From NCBI GenBank assembly GCA_964035575.1, contig OZ037864.1:744001-808000 (forward strand): DNA of 64,000 nt. The letters run 5' to 3'. A program made the position numbers and the translations under genes. This stretch comes from Rhynchopus sp. YZ270_cl-10. Taxonomy: Eukaryota; Euglenozoa; Diplonemea; Diplonemida; Diplonemidae. The notes beneath the pieces are model-generated. The model was not told where the DNA came from. It worked only from the letters and a program-made list of their open reading frames with translations, and made no database searches. Below are positions 18,660 to 29,712 of this stretch, piece after piece; position 1 is the first letter of the stretch, and each line of letters opens with the position of its first letter.

Positions 18660-18940
18660 TAATGGTAACTCCTTGAGCAAGGCTTTGGATCGGAATAGGG
18701 AAAGGCAGAATTCCCTGCGTGCTAAAACTCGCAGGACCAAAAAAAGGGGGGGATAAATCTTAGGATGAAGCTAAACCTCAGTGTTTAGGTACCTCAAAAA
18801 GGGTGCTTCGAAGAGGTGCTACTGGTACACGCATCTAAATGGGGAGGCCAGGGGGATTAAAATGGTAAACGGGTACACTTCCCAGTAGGGGGGTGTTGGG
18901 AGACCGCGCCATCTTTGTGCGCGGGGATGGGTAAGTATAA
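18660..18940 (-). ncRNA. Candidate structured RNA island, possibly U1-snRNA-like at its minus-strand 5' end
   Basis: A GC-richer island in A/T-rich DNA. Read on the minus strand from 18938 it starts ATACTTACCCATCC, the same nine bases as the 5'-splice-site-pairing end of U1 (ATACTTACC). A perfect six-pair stem follows (CCGCGC, loop ACAAAGATG, GCGCGG) and then TCCCA/TGGGA. Further on are CTAAAC/GTTTAG and CCTGCG/CGCAGG hairpins. Against U1: the stem-loop I loop does not match the usual U1-70K site, no clear Sm site lies at the expected distance, and ATACTTACC alone can occur by chance. Reported as a candidate only. Confidence 0.2.
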
Positions 18941-19964
18941 TAGCCCTGTCCATTAAAAAGAAAAATGTAGCTTATTTAAAAGCTTGGTCTGAGTGTAGAC
19001 ACCTAAATGTGCTCCACTGCAGACTATTCAGTTTCTTGCGCAGTACGTTGCGATCTGCTCTATCTTGTTAAAGGGGGGGAGGGGTAAAAAAAATTATTCA
19101 CAAATCCCCTTTTTCCATCTCCATTTTGGTTTTTACGCATCAATCTGTCCAAGGCATTTTTCAATGAATAGATCATATGCAAAAGGGGGGGAAAAGAAAA
19201 AATGAAAATGAAAATGAAAATGAAAGAAGAACCAGACCTTAGAGCTTTTTACAAATTTCCCGTAAAAACCCCGCGTTAATTTTCCAAAAATGTGCGATTT
19301 TCAGCACTGTTTAGCAACAGGTCTGAGATGAACGTACTTTTTTGAACACTGTCAAGGTTGGTGGGTACTAAAAGCAAGAAAACAAAAACCCAGTCCAGGA
19401 CCGGGGGGGAGGGGGGGTGAAAAATGGGGATTTTCCCCGTCTGGGGCTCTTGGTGTTGGGTAGAGCGAGGTAAGATCTCGGATGGTGCCAATTCCCTGGA
19501 TGGAACACAAATCGACCAGTAGTCCCCCCCGGATGACAGTCCCCCAATTGTTCAGAACAGATGCATGCGTTACGCTGCACGAAGGTGTGCGATGCTTTCC
19601 TAGCCAGGTCAATGACCCAAGTCCCAAACGTGATTCAAGGGAAAGTCGAAAGTCTTTTTCAAAACCTAATTCTTCCTCCAGTTCTGAACACATATCAAAA
19701 AAACGAAAACGAAAACAACCCCTCCCCCCCGTTAAACGCAAATGCATCTTTAGTATTTTGCCTTTTTTTCCTATTTTTGTTTGTTTGTTTTGTCTTTTTT
19801 TAATTTTCCTTTTTTTTTTTTTTTTTGCTTTTGGCTCTTTTTTTTTCCTTTTTAAATTTCGCCAATCACCCCTCCAGCAGGGTAATTGAGCAATCAACAA
19901 AAAAAAAACCTTTTTCCTTTTACTTTCCTATCAGAGTTACTATTTCCCCCCCCCCCCCCCCCCC

Positions 19965-21157
19965 TAGGGGATACGACTCCAGCCATTTTGGCTGGGACCA
20001 AACGCACGGAAAATTCATTTGGCATTATCTGGCCATCTCCAAGGCAACTGCGGGTGAAAAACACCCTCAGAGTGGGTCACAGGGGGCCTGTGGGTCGAAA
20101 AACGACCCAGAAGCCACCCCAGAATACAAAAAAATGGAAAAAAATAGTGAAAAAACGGCTTTTTTCACGTTTTGGCCACTTTGGGCAAAATAGCGATTTT
20201 TCGAGAAAAAAATCAAAAACCGGGATATTTTTTGACATCACAAAGCCTCCTTTGGCACAAATATACCCCAAAAGTGGCCTGTGAGTCCATTCCAACCTGT
20301 TTTGGACATATTTGACACTTTTGGAAGTGTTTTTTTGGTGTTTTTAGGTCAAAAAAATGCCCAAGACGTCCCCAAGACATCCCCAAGACACTTTGCACAC
20401 CCCCTGTTACGGTCATATTTTTTTCGTTTTTTTGCCTGAAACCCCCAAAATACCCCTCCCGGACCCCACATAGTCCCGAATATCCATCACACACCCACTC
20501 AGAGTGAGTAGAAGCACCCCAAAAAAAATATTTTTTAAAGCCCTTCAACTTCAACATGGATGCTGCCGAAACTGAAGCACAATTTTAGGGCTTTAAAAAA
20601 TATTTTTTTTTGGGGTGCTTCTACTCACTCTGAGTGGGTGTGTGATGGATATTCGGGACTATGTGGGGTCCGGGAGGGGTATTTTGGGGGTTTCAGGCAA
20701 AAAAACGAAAAAAATATGACCGTAACAGGGGGTGTGCAAAGTGTCTTGGGGATGTCTTGGGGACGTCTTGGGCATTTTTTTGACCTAAAAACACCAAAAA
20801 AACACTTCCAAAAGTGTCAAATATGTCCAAAACAGGTTGGAATGGACTCACAGGCCACTTTTGGGGTATATTTGTGCCAAAGGAGGCTTTGTGATGTCAA
20901 AAAATATCCCGGTTTTTGATTTTTTTCTCGAAAAATCGCTATTTTGCCCAAAGTGGCCAAAACGTGAAAAAAGCCGTTTTTTCACTATTTTTTTCCATTT
21001 TTTTGTATTCTGGGGTGGCTTCTGGGTCGTTTTTCGACCCACAGGCCCCCTGTGACCCACTCTGAGGGTGTTTTTCACCCGCAGTTGCCTTGGAGATGAC
21101 CAGATAATGCCAAATGAATTTTCCGTGCGCAAAAAATGGCTGGAGTCGTACCCCCTA
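19965..21157. mobile_element. 1.19-kb foldback element inserted in a poly-C tract
   Basis: Two near-identical inverted arms (19965-20544 and 20587-21157) are separated by a 42-bp spacer. The outer ends read TAGGGG-A-TACGACTCC and its inverse (one base different). Both outer flanks are runs of C in the same orientation (19946-19964 and 21158-21181), so the C-run is duplicated target DNA or the insertion split a longer run. The arms translate identically for ~100 residues, so the inversion is recent. No transposase-like protein is seen; each arm is A/T-homopolymer-rich. It fits a non-autonomous foldback transposon. Confidence 0.8.
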
Positions 21158-21318
21158 CCCCCCCCCCCCCCCCCCCCCCCCGTTAACTAATAGGGCTGAA
21201 ACCCAAGGGGTTTAGCTTTCTCTCCCTGCAAAGACTCAACACACTGCGCGGCAGGATACTTCTTCTCCTTCTTCATCTTACACCCTAATCCGTAATTGAT
21301 GGATTGTGTATACATAAA

Positions 21319-23625
21319 TTAGGGGTTAGGTTGTATATATTCTCCTGGGCCTCCACCTGCACCTCCACTTCCACCTGCACCTGCACCTCCACCCATCTGA
21401 GTTTGCTGTATAGAAAAAAGGTAAAGAGACGAATGTATGCAGAACGCATCGTTACACGAAGAACGATTCCGTAGATGCATCCAACGATTCTTGAGAATAT
21501 TTGAGTAACAGAAGAAGTGTATATCACGGCGAAAACGGGGAAGGGCACCGCCTGTACACCCCAGCAAAGAAAAGTTGGTACAATGACACAAAGCCATTTG
21601 TGATTAGTGCATCCCAGCGACTCTAACACAAAAAATTTGTTTGATTTTTAGACACAGGATAGCAGCCGACTGAGCAACACAAAAAAGACACAGTATTAAC
21701 AAGAAGATTTCTCAATCGCACACATACCATCCTGTTTAGCAAAACACTCCTCATCTCAGGTGGGAGCATCTGAAGACATTCTGCCAGGTTCCTCTCGGGC
21801 GCAATCTCACCCAGCTCCTCCCCCGCAAGCCAGTTTGAAAACCATTGCAGCCTTTCTTCACGAGGGACGTCCTGTGTGAGGTCAGTGACACACTACCCAT
21901 TAAGGGCACATACCAATCCAGGTGGCGGTTTTGAGTCCAAGGTGTAGGTCGCAACTTCTTTGTTAAGATCGAGGATGTCAGAAGGAATGCATCCCTGGGT
22001 CGCCTAGATGGTTGTTGTTTAATGTTTGCAGAAAAATAAACAAATCAGGATGTGGTTAAATACCTCCCTCGCAGCGGATTCAAGCAGGCTACGCGGGTGT
22101 CTCAAAAGGTGGTCAATACTGTTTGCCTTCCCAACCAAGTCTCGCAGCTCGTAGTCATCCAGTGTAGAGATATCACATGTTTTTGCGGTTAGGTCTGTTT
22201 TTGTTGCACGTATACGTTTTTCGAGTTCTGCAACAGCGTGATCGTATCGTCGCAGGACGGCTTCGTTCAACGCAAGGCCACCTAACTGGGCAACGTACGC
22301 CTTTTGGAATTCTTCACTTCTCCTGTGGAACGGTCCAGGGAGCGTTTCCACCTTCTCTGTGAGGTTTTGGTAGTCTGTACCGTCGGCAAACTGAAGGATC
22401 ATGGCGGAGATGTTGTCTTTGCTTCCCCTTGCAACAGCCTCATCGCAGACCATGCTTGCCACTGCGGCAAGGTCGTTTGTTTGGCTGAGCTTCGTTTGAA
22501 CGAATGTGATAACCTCTTCGTTGCTGAAGTTTCGTTCGTAGACTCCGTCGCAGGAAAGGAAGACAAAGTCCTCCTTTCCACATTCAACGTGTGTCACGTC
22601 GGGCGATGCAATCACCTTGTGGGTGAGCTCGTTGTGCCCGCCGCTCTTGTACTCCTTGTCACCGTAGGCACGGCTGACTGCAAGCCTGCCGTCGACTCTG
22701 TCGTTGGCAACATGGCCTCCTGCGGCTTCAATGCGCATCCTCTCTGAATCAGTAGACGGTTTGTGGTCTGTTGTCATCGGGTACGCTGTACCTGCCTTGC
22801 CCACAATGATACGGCTGTCACCAACATTGCCAACTTGAAGGAGATATCTCCCCGTTTGTGTAGGGCGGGCAATCATGTAAGTTCCGGTGCTTCCATCGTC
22901 ACACTGTACGCGAATATTGTTAAATAAACTAAACCCCCCCCCACGAATATTATTTACCTCCACTTATTATTTACTTCACGGGTATTATTTACTCTCCCAC
23001 TTATTATTTACTAATTTCTAACGTAAAAAACAGTTTTAATAAATTAAACCCGTTTATTATTTACTCTCCCGTTTATTATTTACTCCCAATTTAGTAAATA
23101 ATATCCGGAGGGGGGGTTTACATAAAAAATCATGCCATAAAGGAAGTACTCGAATAATGAGAAGCATGGAAACCAAAACATAAAAATAGACAAAAAAAAT
23201 TGCCGGGATCTAAAATGATGCAGAGCTGTTTTTTCCCCCCTCTCTTTTGAACACTGCATTGGGCTATACCTGCATTTCCTCCAAGAACTGTTTGTCCAAT
23301 CTCAGGCTGATCTGCCGAAGCTTCTCGTCGCTCAGGGGAATTTCCTTTTTTGTGAAGTGGTGGCAATCAGGAGGGCAAGAGTGTGTGGCAATACCTCTGC
23401 TTGGACTGCTTCTGGAAACTTCGCAGCCATGAACTCTGAGCACCGGAAGCCGCTGTGCCCGTCAAACACACCAAAGAACCCCCAGTCGTCGTGCATGTGG
23501 ATGCTGTGTGAATCTTCCATCGAAACACGCCAGCCATTCATAGACGAGACACCTATCCTGTACCTGTCATTGCCATTACGCTCCATGACCTTGGTCTCCA
23601 CCGGGTTGGACAACATGGCACCCAT
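21319..23625 (-). CDS. PP2C-family Ser/Thr protein phosphatase, PPM1A-like (6 exons)
   Basis: Exons 23395-23625, 23270-23344, 22064-22903, 21914-22003, 21728-21871 and 21319-21405 join in phase 0 to 488 aa. The start MGAMLSNPVETK is the classical PPM1 N-terminus with a Gly2 for possible myristoylation. Metal and catalytic motifs are all present: RVSMEDSH (E37, D38), VFDGHSG (55-59), GNVGDSR, TTDHKP, GRLAVSRAYGD, VFLSCDGVYE (D221) and GSKDNIS (D265). The enzyme is a Mn/Mg-dependent phosphatase of phospho-Ser/Thr in signalling. The ~220 residues after the catalytic core are helical and then end in a Gly/Ala-rich tail (QMGGGAGAGG...). All five donors start GTAT. The first intron is only 50 nt with an unusual A-rich acceptor (CAAAAAAG); the last exon is the least certain. 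Confidence 0.92.
22931..23119. mobile_element. 189-bp MITE-like element inside PP2C intron 2
   Basis: Imperfect inverted ends of ~27 bp: AAACCCCCCCCCACGAATATT and, inverted at the right, AAACCCCCCCTCCGGATATT, both followed by ATTTAC. The interior carries TATTATTTAC six times on the plus strand at irregular spacing. Its edge is only 27 bp from the 3' splice site of intron 2, so it may supply or crowd the branch-point region. No target duplication could be fixed. Confidence 0.6.
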
Positions 23626-24025
23626 TGTGCCAACGAAACTGCGTATGCACCCAAAAAAGGGAAGAAACAAACAAACAAACAAACCAAAAAAAAAAAAAAA
23701 AAACTAACTCTTCACTTGTGTAACTACAAACTCCTCATTCCCTAGCGGGGCGGGTGGAGGGGGTAGATGTGCTTGGATGAAGACACCTCATGATCGGTTG
23801 GTAGGCGGTAGTGATTAAAACTCTCATAAAATAAAATAAAAAGGGGGTGCAAAGGCGCTGCTTCTATTCATCGTCGCTGTCTTCTTTTTTTTGGGGGTTG
23901 CTATTTGTACTGAACACCAAATTGCTCTTGGGTTGGTTTCACATTTCTTGGGAGGAACAGGGTCAGCAAAACGCACAAGACGATAAGCCCAACCCTAGAA
24001 CACTCCCAATAATTACTTTGGTTTC

Positions 24026-24057
<32 letters not shown>

Positions 24058-24345
24058 GTTCTTAGCTTTATATCCTGAGAAGAACAGTTACACAAATCAT
24101 CTCTAACTTGCTCTGGGGAAGGAAAGATACATCTACGTTGTTGAACCCACAATCAAATGCTTCAACAAATCTATTTTGAAATCTGCAAAAAGAACTAAAG
24201 AAAAACTTGAACCGTGACGACTCTCGTGCACACACAAAATGGGTAATATTACACAGGAATTATTGCCAAACACACTAACAAAAAAACTAGACAGGTATAC
24301 AATGCACACAGACACTTCATGAAAACAACTTTAAGTCACTCCCTT
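23626..24345. other. Intergenic ~0.7 kb, no gene seen
   Basis: The PP2C 5' flank has poly-T/A runs, and a (TTTTG)n microsatellite lies at 24028-24060. A CTCTCGTGCAC sequence at 24220-24232, about 115-125 bp past the LRR stop, resembles the small hairpin family with a weaker stem. Confidence 0.4.
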
Positions 24346-24388
24346 TTAGCCAGGGGGTATCGGCTGTTGTTGTTGTTGTTGTTGATGT

Positions 24389-24420
<32 letters not shown>

Positions 24421-27400
24421 TTGTTGCTGTTGTTGTTGCTGAGAAGTGAAATGAGTGTCAAGCTTTTCGTGTCGATGTGCGAAACACTGCTTAACAATCG
24501 ATTCAAGATGCTCTGCCGATTTTTTTGCTTCCTCCTCAGACCGTAGCTTCAAAATGACCCAGTTGTTATCCAGCTGTGTGTTTTCCGCATTTATCTTGTG
24601 TTCGCTAATGTACAACATATTCTCCTTACATTCCACAAATTTCATACTAGACGCTGTCAGTAGGATGGGAATAACGTGCAGGATCTTCGAGCGTCTGAAT
24701 CGTTTCTTTCCCTTGATAACAACGAAGGTGTTGTGTTCCACAACTACCTTCACCCGCTCAGTCCCGGAAGGAAGCAACACACACCCAGTGGCAATCACGT
24801 GCCGATCATCTTTAACAATTTTAACCTTCTGTTTCGCCATGGCCACGCTCGCCGAAGTGAGAATGTCTCTGTCCTCATCCTGTGCCGTTGCTATGATCCA
24901 TTGTTTTCTTTGCTGCTGCTGCTCCTCTTCTGTCGGAGGTGCGTTCGGAGGAGCTGCTGCTGTTGATGCTGATGCTGCAGTTTGTTCAGTTTTGCTTTGC
25001 TGCTCTTCCTTGATGCTTTGTGTGCGTGCTCTCCACTTCATCTCCTCTTCAGATAAGATAGAACGATCGGGTTCGCGGAAGACATCAACGGCTTTTGCTG
25101 CCTGTGGCAAACCATGCACCGATACGATAACTGTTTGAGCCATGGCTTTCCTGAATACAGCGTTCTTCTCCACAGCAAAGGGAAGTGTACATGGTGGCAT
25201 AGATGCAGCCGACACTGCAGCAGACGCTGAGGTGTCTAGGATCTTCTCATCAAATGGCGAATGTGACGGAATCGATACAAACGAAGCATTTGGTGTGCGA
25301 GCATCACCAATCAGCGACTGTGACAGCGAATTCGAGAGCGCAGGTGACGGTGGCGGTGGAGGTTCGAGTGCTGTAACGAGGTGGGGTGTCTCAGACACAA
25401 GGTTGAGCATTGGATGACCCGCGATAACTATTTCGCACATTTGATAACGTGAAGAGTCGTGGACTTCTACAGACGGGAGAACCATTGCCTCGGGAAGCTG
25501 CCCCATGTCTATCATCTCATCTTCTGTTGTGTCGGTGTCAGCCCCTGAGAAGTGCTTCTCAGACCCAGGAATTTTGGCACCTTCCTGCTCTCCATGAGGG
25601 CCATCTTGTAATGGATTAGCAGCGACTTCATCGGATTCAAAAGTATGAGTGCCTTCGTCAGGTATGTCGCGAACGTAGTCCTCTTGTGGCTCCACGCCAT
25701 TGGAGGGCGGGTGTACTGTATCTGTTGGTATTTCATCCGCAAGCTGTTCTTCCTTCTGATATGCACTGGCCAACTCTGGTTGTGACTCTGGTCGTGATTC
25801 TGGCTCGGGTTCAGGTTCGGGTTCGGGCTCGGGCTCGGGCTCTCGTTGGGGCTCTAGCTCTAGATCTGGCTGTGGTTCTAGGTGTGTCTCTAGTCGCAAC
25901 TCTGGCTCGGGCTCTGGTTCTGGTTGCAACTCAGGCTCTGGTTGAATAGCCTGTCCTGACTCTGTCTCTGGTTCTGCTTGTGGTAACTCTGGTTCTGGTT
26001 CTGGTTGGGGCTCGGGCTCGGGCTCGGGCTCTGGTTGTGGCTGTAACTCTGGTTGTGTCTCCGGTTGAGACTCTGGTTCGGGTTCGGGTTCGGGTTCTCG
26101 TTCTAACTCTGGCTCTGGTTCCGGCTCGGGCTCGGGCTCTAGCTCTGGCTCTGGATCAGAATGCGGCTGTGGCTCCAGTTGAGACTCTGGCTCGGGCTCG
26201 GGCTCAGGTTCTGGTTCTGGTCGTAACGCTAGTTCTGGCTCGGTCTCTGGTTGTCGTTGGAGCTGTGGCTCTGGCTCCACAATCCCCTTTGCATGATCTT
26301 CTTTCATTTGCTCGCCCTGTGTGACTTCTTCAGGTGAGTGCACAGGCTCAAGAGCGATGTGGACATCGCCACCTGAATCTGTATCATAGGAACGCTCACT
26401 GTGCGCATCCTCGCTGACATGATCTGGTATATGCTGCCCTTCGCTCATAGACCCATGGCTACTGTGTTGCTGCCGTGACTCTGAGCCCTGCCTCTGCGAC
26501 CGTTCTGTCACAACGATGCCGTAGCCATCACTCTCCTGGAATGGGTGTCTGTGTAGTTGCTCGGGTGAGGGAGAAGGCGATAGAGAATCGATAGAATCGT
26601 TGTCTGCTGGCGGGACGGAAAAACTCCCCCTACTTCCGATCCTTGGCAAGGGTTGTGCAACAGGAGAGGCATGGATAGACCTGGTTTCCGAACAGCGACT
26701 AGACGACTCGACGATAACGTGCGAAACAACAGGGCTCTGGGTGATGTAGTCCCTCGGTGTGATAGGTGCACTGGCCCCGTGAGTGCGTGACACAGCAGAC
26801 CCCTCTCTGCTCGCACCATTAGGTGTGTCAACATGCCGGGGAGTTCCCACCCGTGATTGATGGGGTGATCCATTTGACTCCTCCAGTGCCAGGAGTGCTA
26901 TGTTGGCAGCATCTAAAGTTGCAATTTGTTGTGCAAGTTCGCGAACAGGCTCAGGTTCAAACGAAATAACTTCTGTCTGTGGTTGAAAGTCCGCCAGCAT
27001 GGAGTTGTTGTAGTCTGCTTTTGTCTCGTCACCCAACATTGTCGGAACTGTGTCAAAGGTCACGTCCTGTGGCAACTCAACAGCAACCACATTCGGTTTA
27101 ATAAGTTGTTCTTCGCCGCCTGTCATTTCATTAGTAAATTCGGATATCTCAATAGCCTCATCTGTGTCTTCGGTTGCCTTCATGACCTCAGGGTCTGAAA
27201 GCATGTGTGCAAGAATCGGTGAAGGAGGTACCAATTCAGGCTCCTTGCTGTCGTGTGGGGTTCGTATATTTTCCACAGGCCCTGCGGTTGGCACCTCATA
27301 CGCAGGAAGTATTATACTTTGCTTGCTTTCATCTTCCTTATCTGCAGAGGACGACGACGTGTAGGAAGCCTCTACACAGCTGCATTCTGTTGTGACCATA

Positions 27401-29712
27401 GACACGTTCTCCTTCCTCTGTGTGAACACTACCGAAGCAGTTAGAGATGTCGACATTTTTGCAATGAAGGCGTCGGGCACTTCTTTCGCATCCTTCTCTG
27501 AGTAACTCTGTGACACTTCCTCCCTCTCCACCCCCGGTATGGTTGAGTGAAGATCACTCAACCCTAAAGTTGCGTCGGATGTACTACTGAGATTTGCATC
27601 TCGTCTGCGACGCTGTGAATACATCTGTGAATGTGTAGGCTTTACCGCGTCCTTCGCACCAAAAAAATCGATGTCAGAGACGTTGGCAGTTGGGAGGTCA
27701 GAGTTGCACAACAAATCGCTCATTTGCATGACATCCGCCGAGGCCTCTGTCTGGTCCGGGTAGTACGCAACTGGATCCGGCTGGCTTTCGCTGGGTGTAG
27801 GATGTTTTCGCCGCAGTGAAACTGCTACCTCCACTGCACTGTTGTCATTCCCATTCAGAATGACCCTGCTTTCGCTTTCTCCGTGGATCCTTGCGATGAT
27901 GTTTTTTATGTCCGGTGCAGAAGTGTCCATGAGAGCAGGAAACACTTCTTCTTCGTCCCGCACAAACGAAGCTTCGGGTTCGTAGTAGATTGAACTGGGT
28001 GGGTCAAGATGGTCCAATTCCTGTACGTCGCTGTACATCGGTTCAGGAATGCCAACCTGCACAGTGGGGTGGTTGTGTCCACTCTCGCTGCCAGCGTGAT
28101 GAACGCGAAAGTCATCGTCCGACTCAGCTTGTTGCGAAGGCGAGAATGACCGTGTCTGGTCCTCCATCAACGCAGTGTACTGCAATCTTACCCCACCTGT
28201 ACTGTCTCGTCCGTAAGAGGTATCCTGCCTCTTCAACCCCTCATCCATTTCCTCTCTGATGGATACTTCGTGAATAAGGTCTGCTAAACTGATTTTCTCC
28301 CGTATGACCAGAGGGCGTGTAGGAGAGAACTGTTGTGGCGACGCTTTTGAAGAAACGGTGGTAAGTGGTGATAGGGTGTGCTGCCCTTTCTCTGTTGGAG
28401 TGACCTCATGGACCGAACGTTCCGCAAACACACCTTTGGGTGGTGGTGTTGTCTCTGACGTTCCGAGAAGATTGAGCAGAGTGGGGAGAGGGTTTTGCGG
28501 CTCGTAGTCGGTTTGTGTGTACTCCAACTCACTTTGGAACGGCGCGAATACAGCGGTGCATGTACCACCTCCAACGGCGGTGAGGTACACAAGGTCACAG
28601 TCTGTCACAGTGAGGTGGTTTCTCGCAATGTTAAGTTCGCTCATTGTCGACAGCATTGCTTCCTTGGTAAGGCTGAGACAAACTTGAAGTGTGAGCTGGT
28701 TGCCTTCGAGCAAAAGCCTCTTCAGAGGAGATGCATCGTACCGCCCACTGCTCTTCGCAAGCTGCACAATCGAGTCACCACTGACATCTCCAATGAGATT
28801 TTGGCTCAAATCCAGGGTAGCCAGCTTCGAGAAGCCGCTGCGGATAGAGCTGCACAAGGCTCCACAGATACGTTTTGCACCTTCATCAGAGATCTGGTTG
28901 TTGCCTAGCTTCAACTCTGTCAGATGTTTCCCCGAGCTTTTCAGCATTTCGCAGAGAATGTCGCTACTCTCGGGGCCTAAACCGCATGACCATAAATCCA
29001 AACTCTGAAGAAAGCAATTGTTTTTCGCGCTAAGCAACGGTCCAAACAAAACGGATAGTCCGTTGACGGACAGATTGTTCCCGTAGAGGCGGAGACACCG
29101 AAGGGAAAGAAACGACAGCGCGTCTGCAGAGAGGCGGGGTATGAGCGACGTGGAGTTGTGTGCACCGTACGTGGCCCTTTTGTTGGTGACAAACCCTCCA
29201 CCTGACCTGAGGTTCGGTTCGTCGTGGTGTGGAAAAGAATCGATAGAGACCCCGTTGCTTCCTACGTCAATGTATTTCAGTGAGGGATGATTCGCGACTT
29301 TCTTGAATATGTGCCCCACACCAACAGCCTCGAGTCTGTTGAACCTCACAGAGAGATGAGCAAGCTGTGTCCCGTTGTGAGACGAGGCATAATGCGCAAT
29401 TGTTACGCCAGACGGGGGTGACAGTGAATTGCCATCTAGTGAGAGGTACTGCAACTTCACACCTCCACCCTCAAGTCCACGCAAAACAGAAGCACATGCC
29501 GCGTCATTGAGGCCTACACTCGTCAGGGTCAGTTTGGTCAGGTTTTGAAGCAAGTGGCGCAGCACACTCCCCAACCACGCAAACTGCTTCTCCGACACAT
29601 CTAATTGCAATAGCTTAAGGATCTGCACCTCGCTGCATGTCTTCGTGGCAATATGCGCATTCAATTTCTCCCACGTATCAGCAACACATTCCTTCCGGTG
29701 CCGGGAACCCAT
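24346..29712 (-). CDS. Large leucine-rich-repeat protein with acidic EP-repeat region, PH-like C-terminal domain and polyQ tail
   Basis: A 1788-aa single-exon frame from [16 protein letters not shown]. Residues ~45-400 are ribonuclease-inhibitor-type LRRs ([59 protein letters not shown]). A long Ser/Thr/Glu-rich disordered region follows. Residues ~1140-1315 are Glu-Pro dipeptide repeats. Residues ~1625-1745 look like a PH/PTB-type fold ([12 protein letters not shown]...[19 protein letters not shown]...[23 protein letters not shown]), with strand-rich beginnings and a final helix. The C-terminus is a ~25-residue Gln tract coded by mixed CAA/CAG. No kinase, TIR or F-box is present. LRR plus PH-like suggests a scaffold binding protein and membrane lipid, which is inference. 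No signal peptide, so probably cytosolic. Confidence 0.85.
24361..24440 (-). repeat. CAG/CAA trinucleotide repeat encoding polyQ tail
   Basis: Plus-strand TTG/CTG triplets code ~25 Gln with one His interruption right before the stop of the LRR protein. Confidence 0.85.
25785..26290 (-). repeat. Coding Glu-Pro microsatellite in the LRR gene
   Basis: Hexamer-based degenerate tandem repeat (GGCTCG/GGTTCT on the plus strand) encoding EPEPEP and related Gln/Leu variants. It is probably length-polymorphic. Confidence 0.75.

Larger units (their letters stand above)
17884..19964. other. Intergenic ~2.1 kb, no protein gene
   Basis: A/T-rich with many homopolymers, an AAAATG microsatellite near 19200 and a long poly-C run at 19946-19964. 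Frames up to 182 aa are Lys/Phe low-complexity artefacts. It contains a hairpin of the small family (18003-18035), a related sequence near 18135-18160 and a GC-richer island at 18660-18945 with structured-RNA character. Confidence 0.4.

Noticed and set aside
20213-20919. Identical ~115-codon frames in the two foldback arms
   Set aside because: Identity reflects the inverted duplication. Composition is homopolymer-driven and no transposase motif is present.
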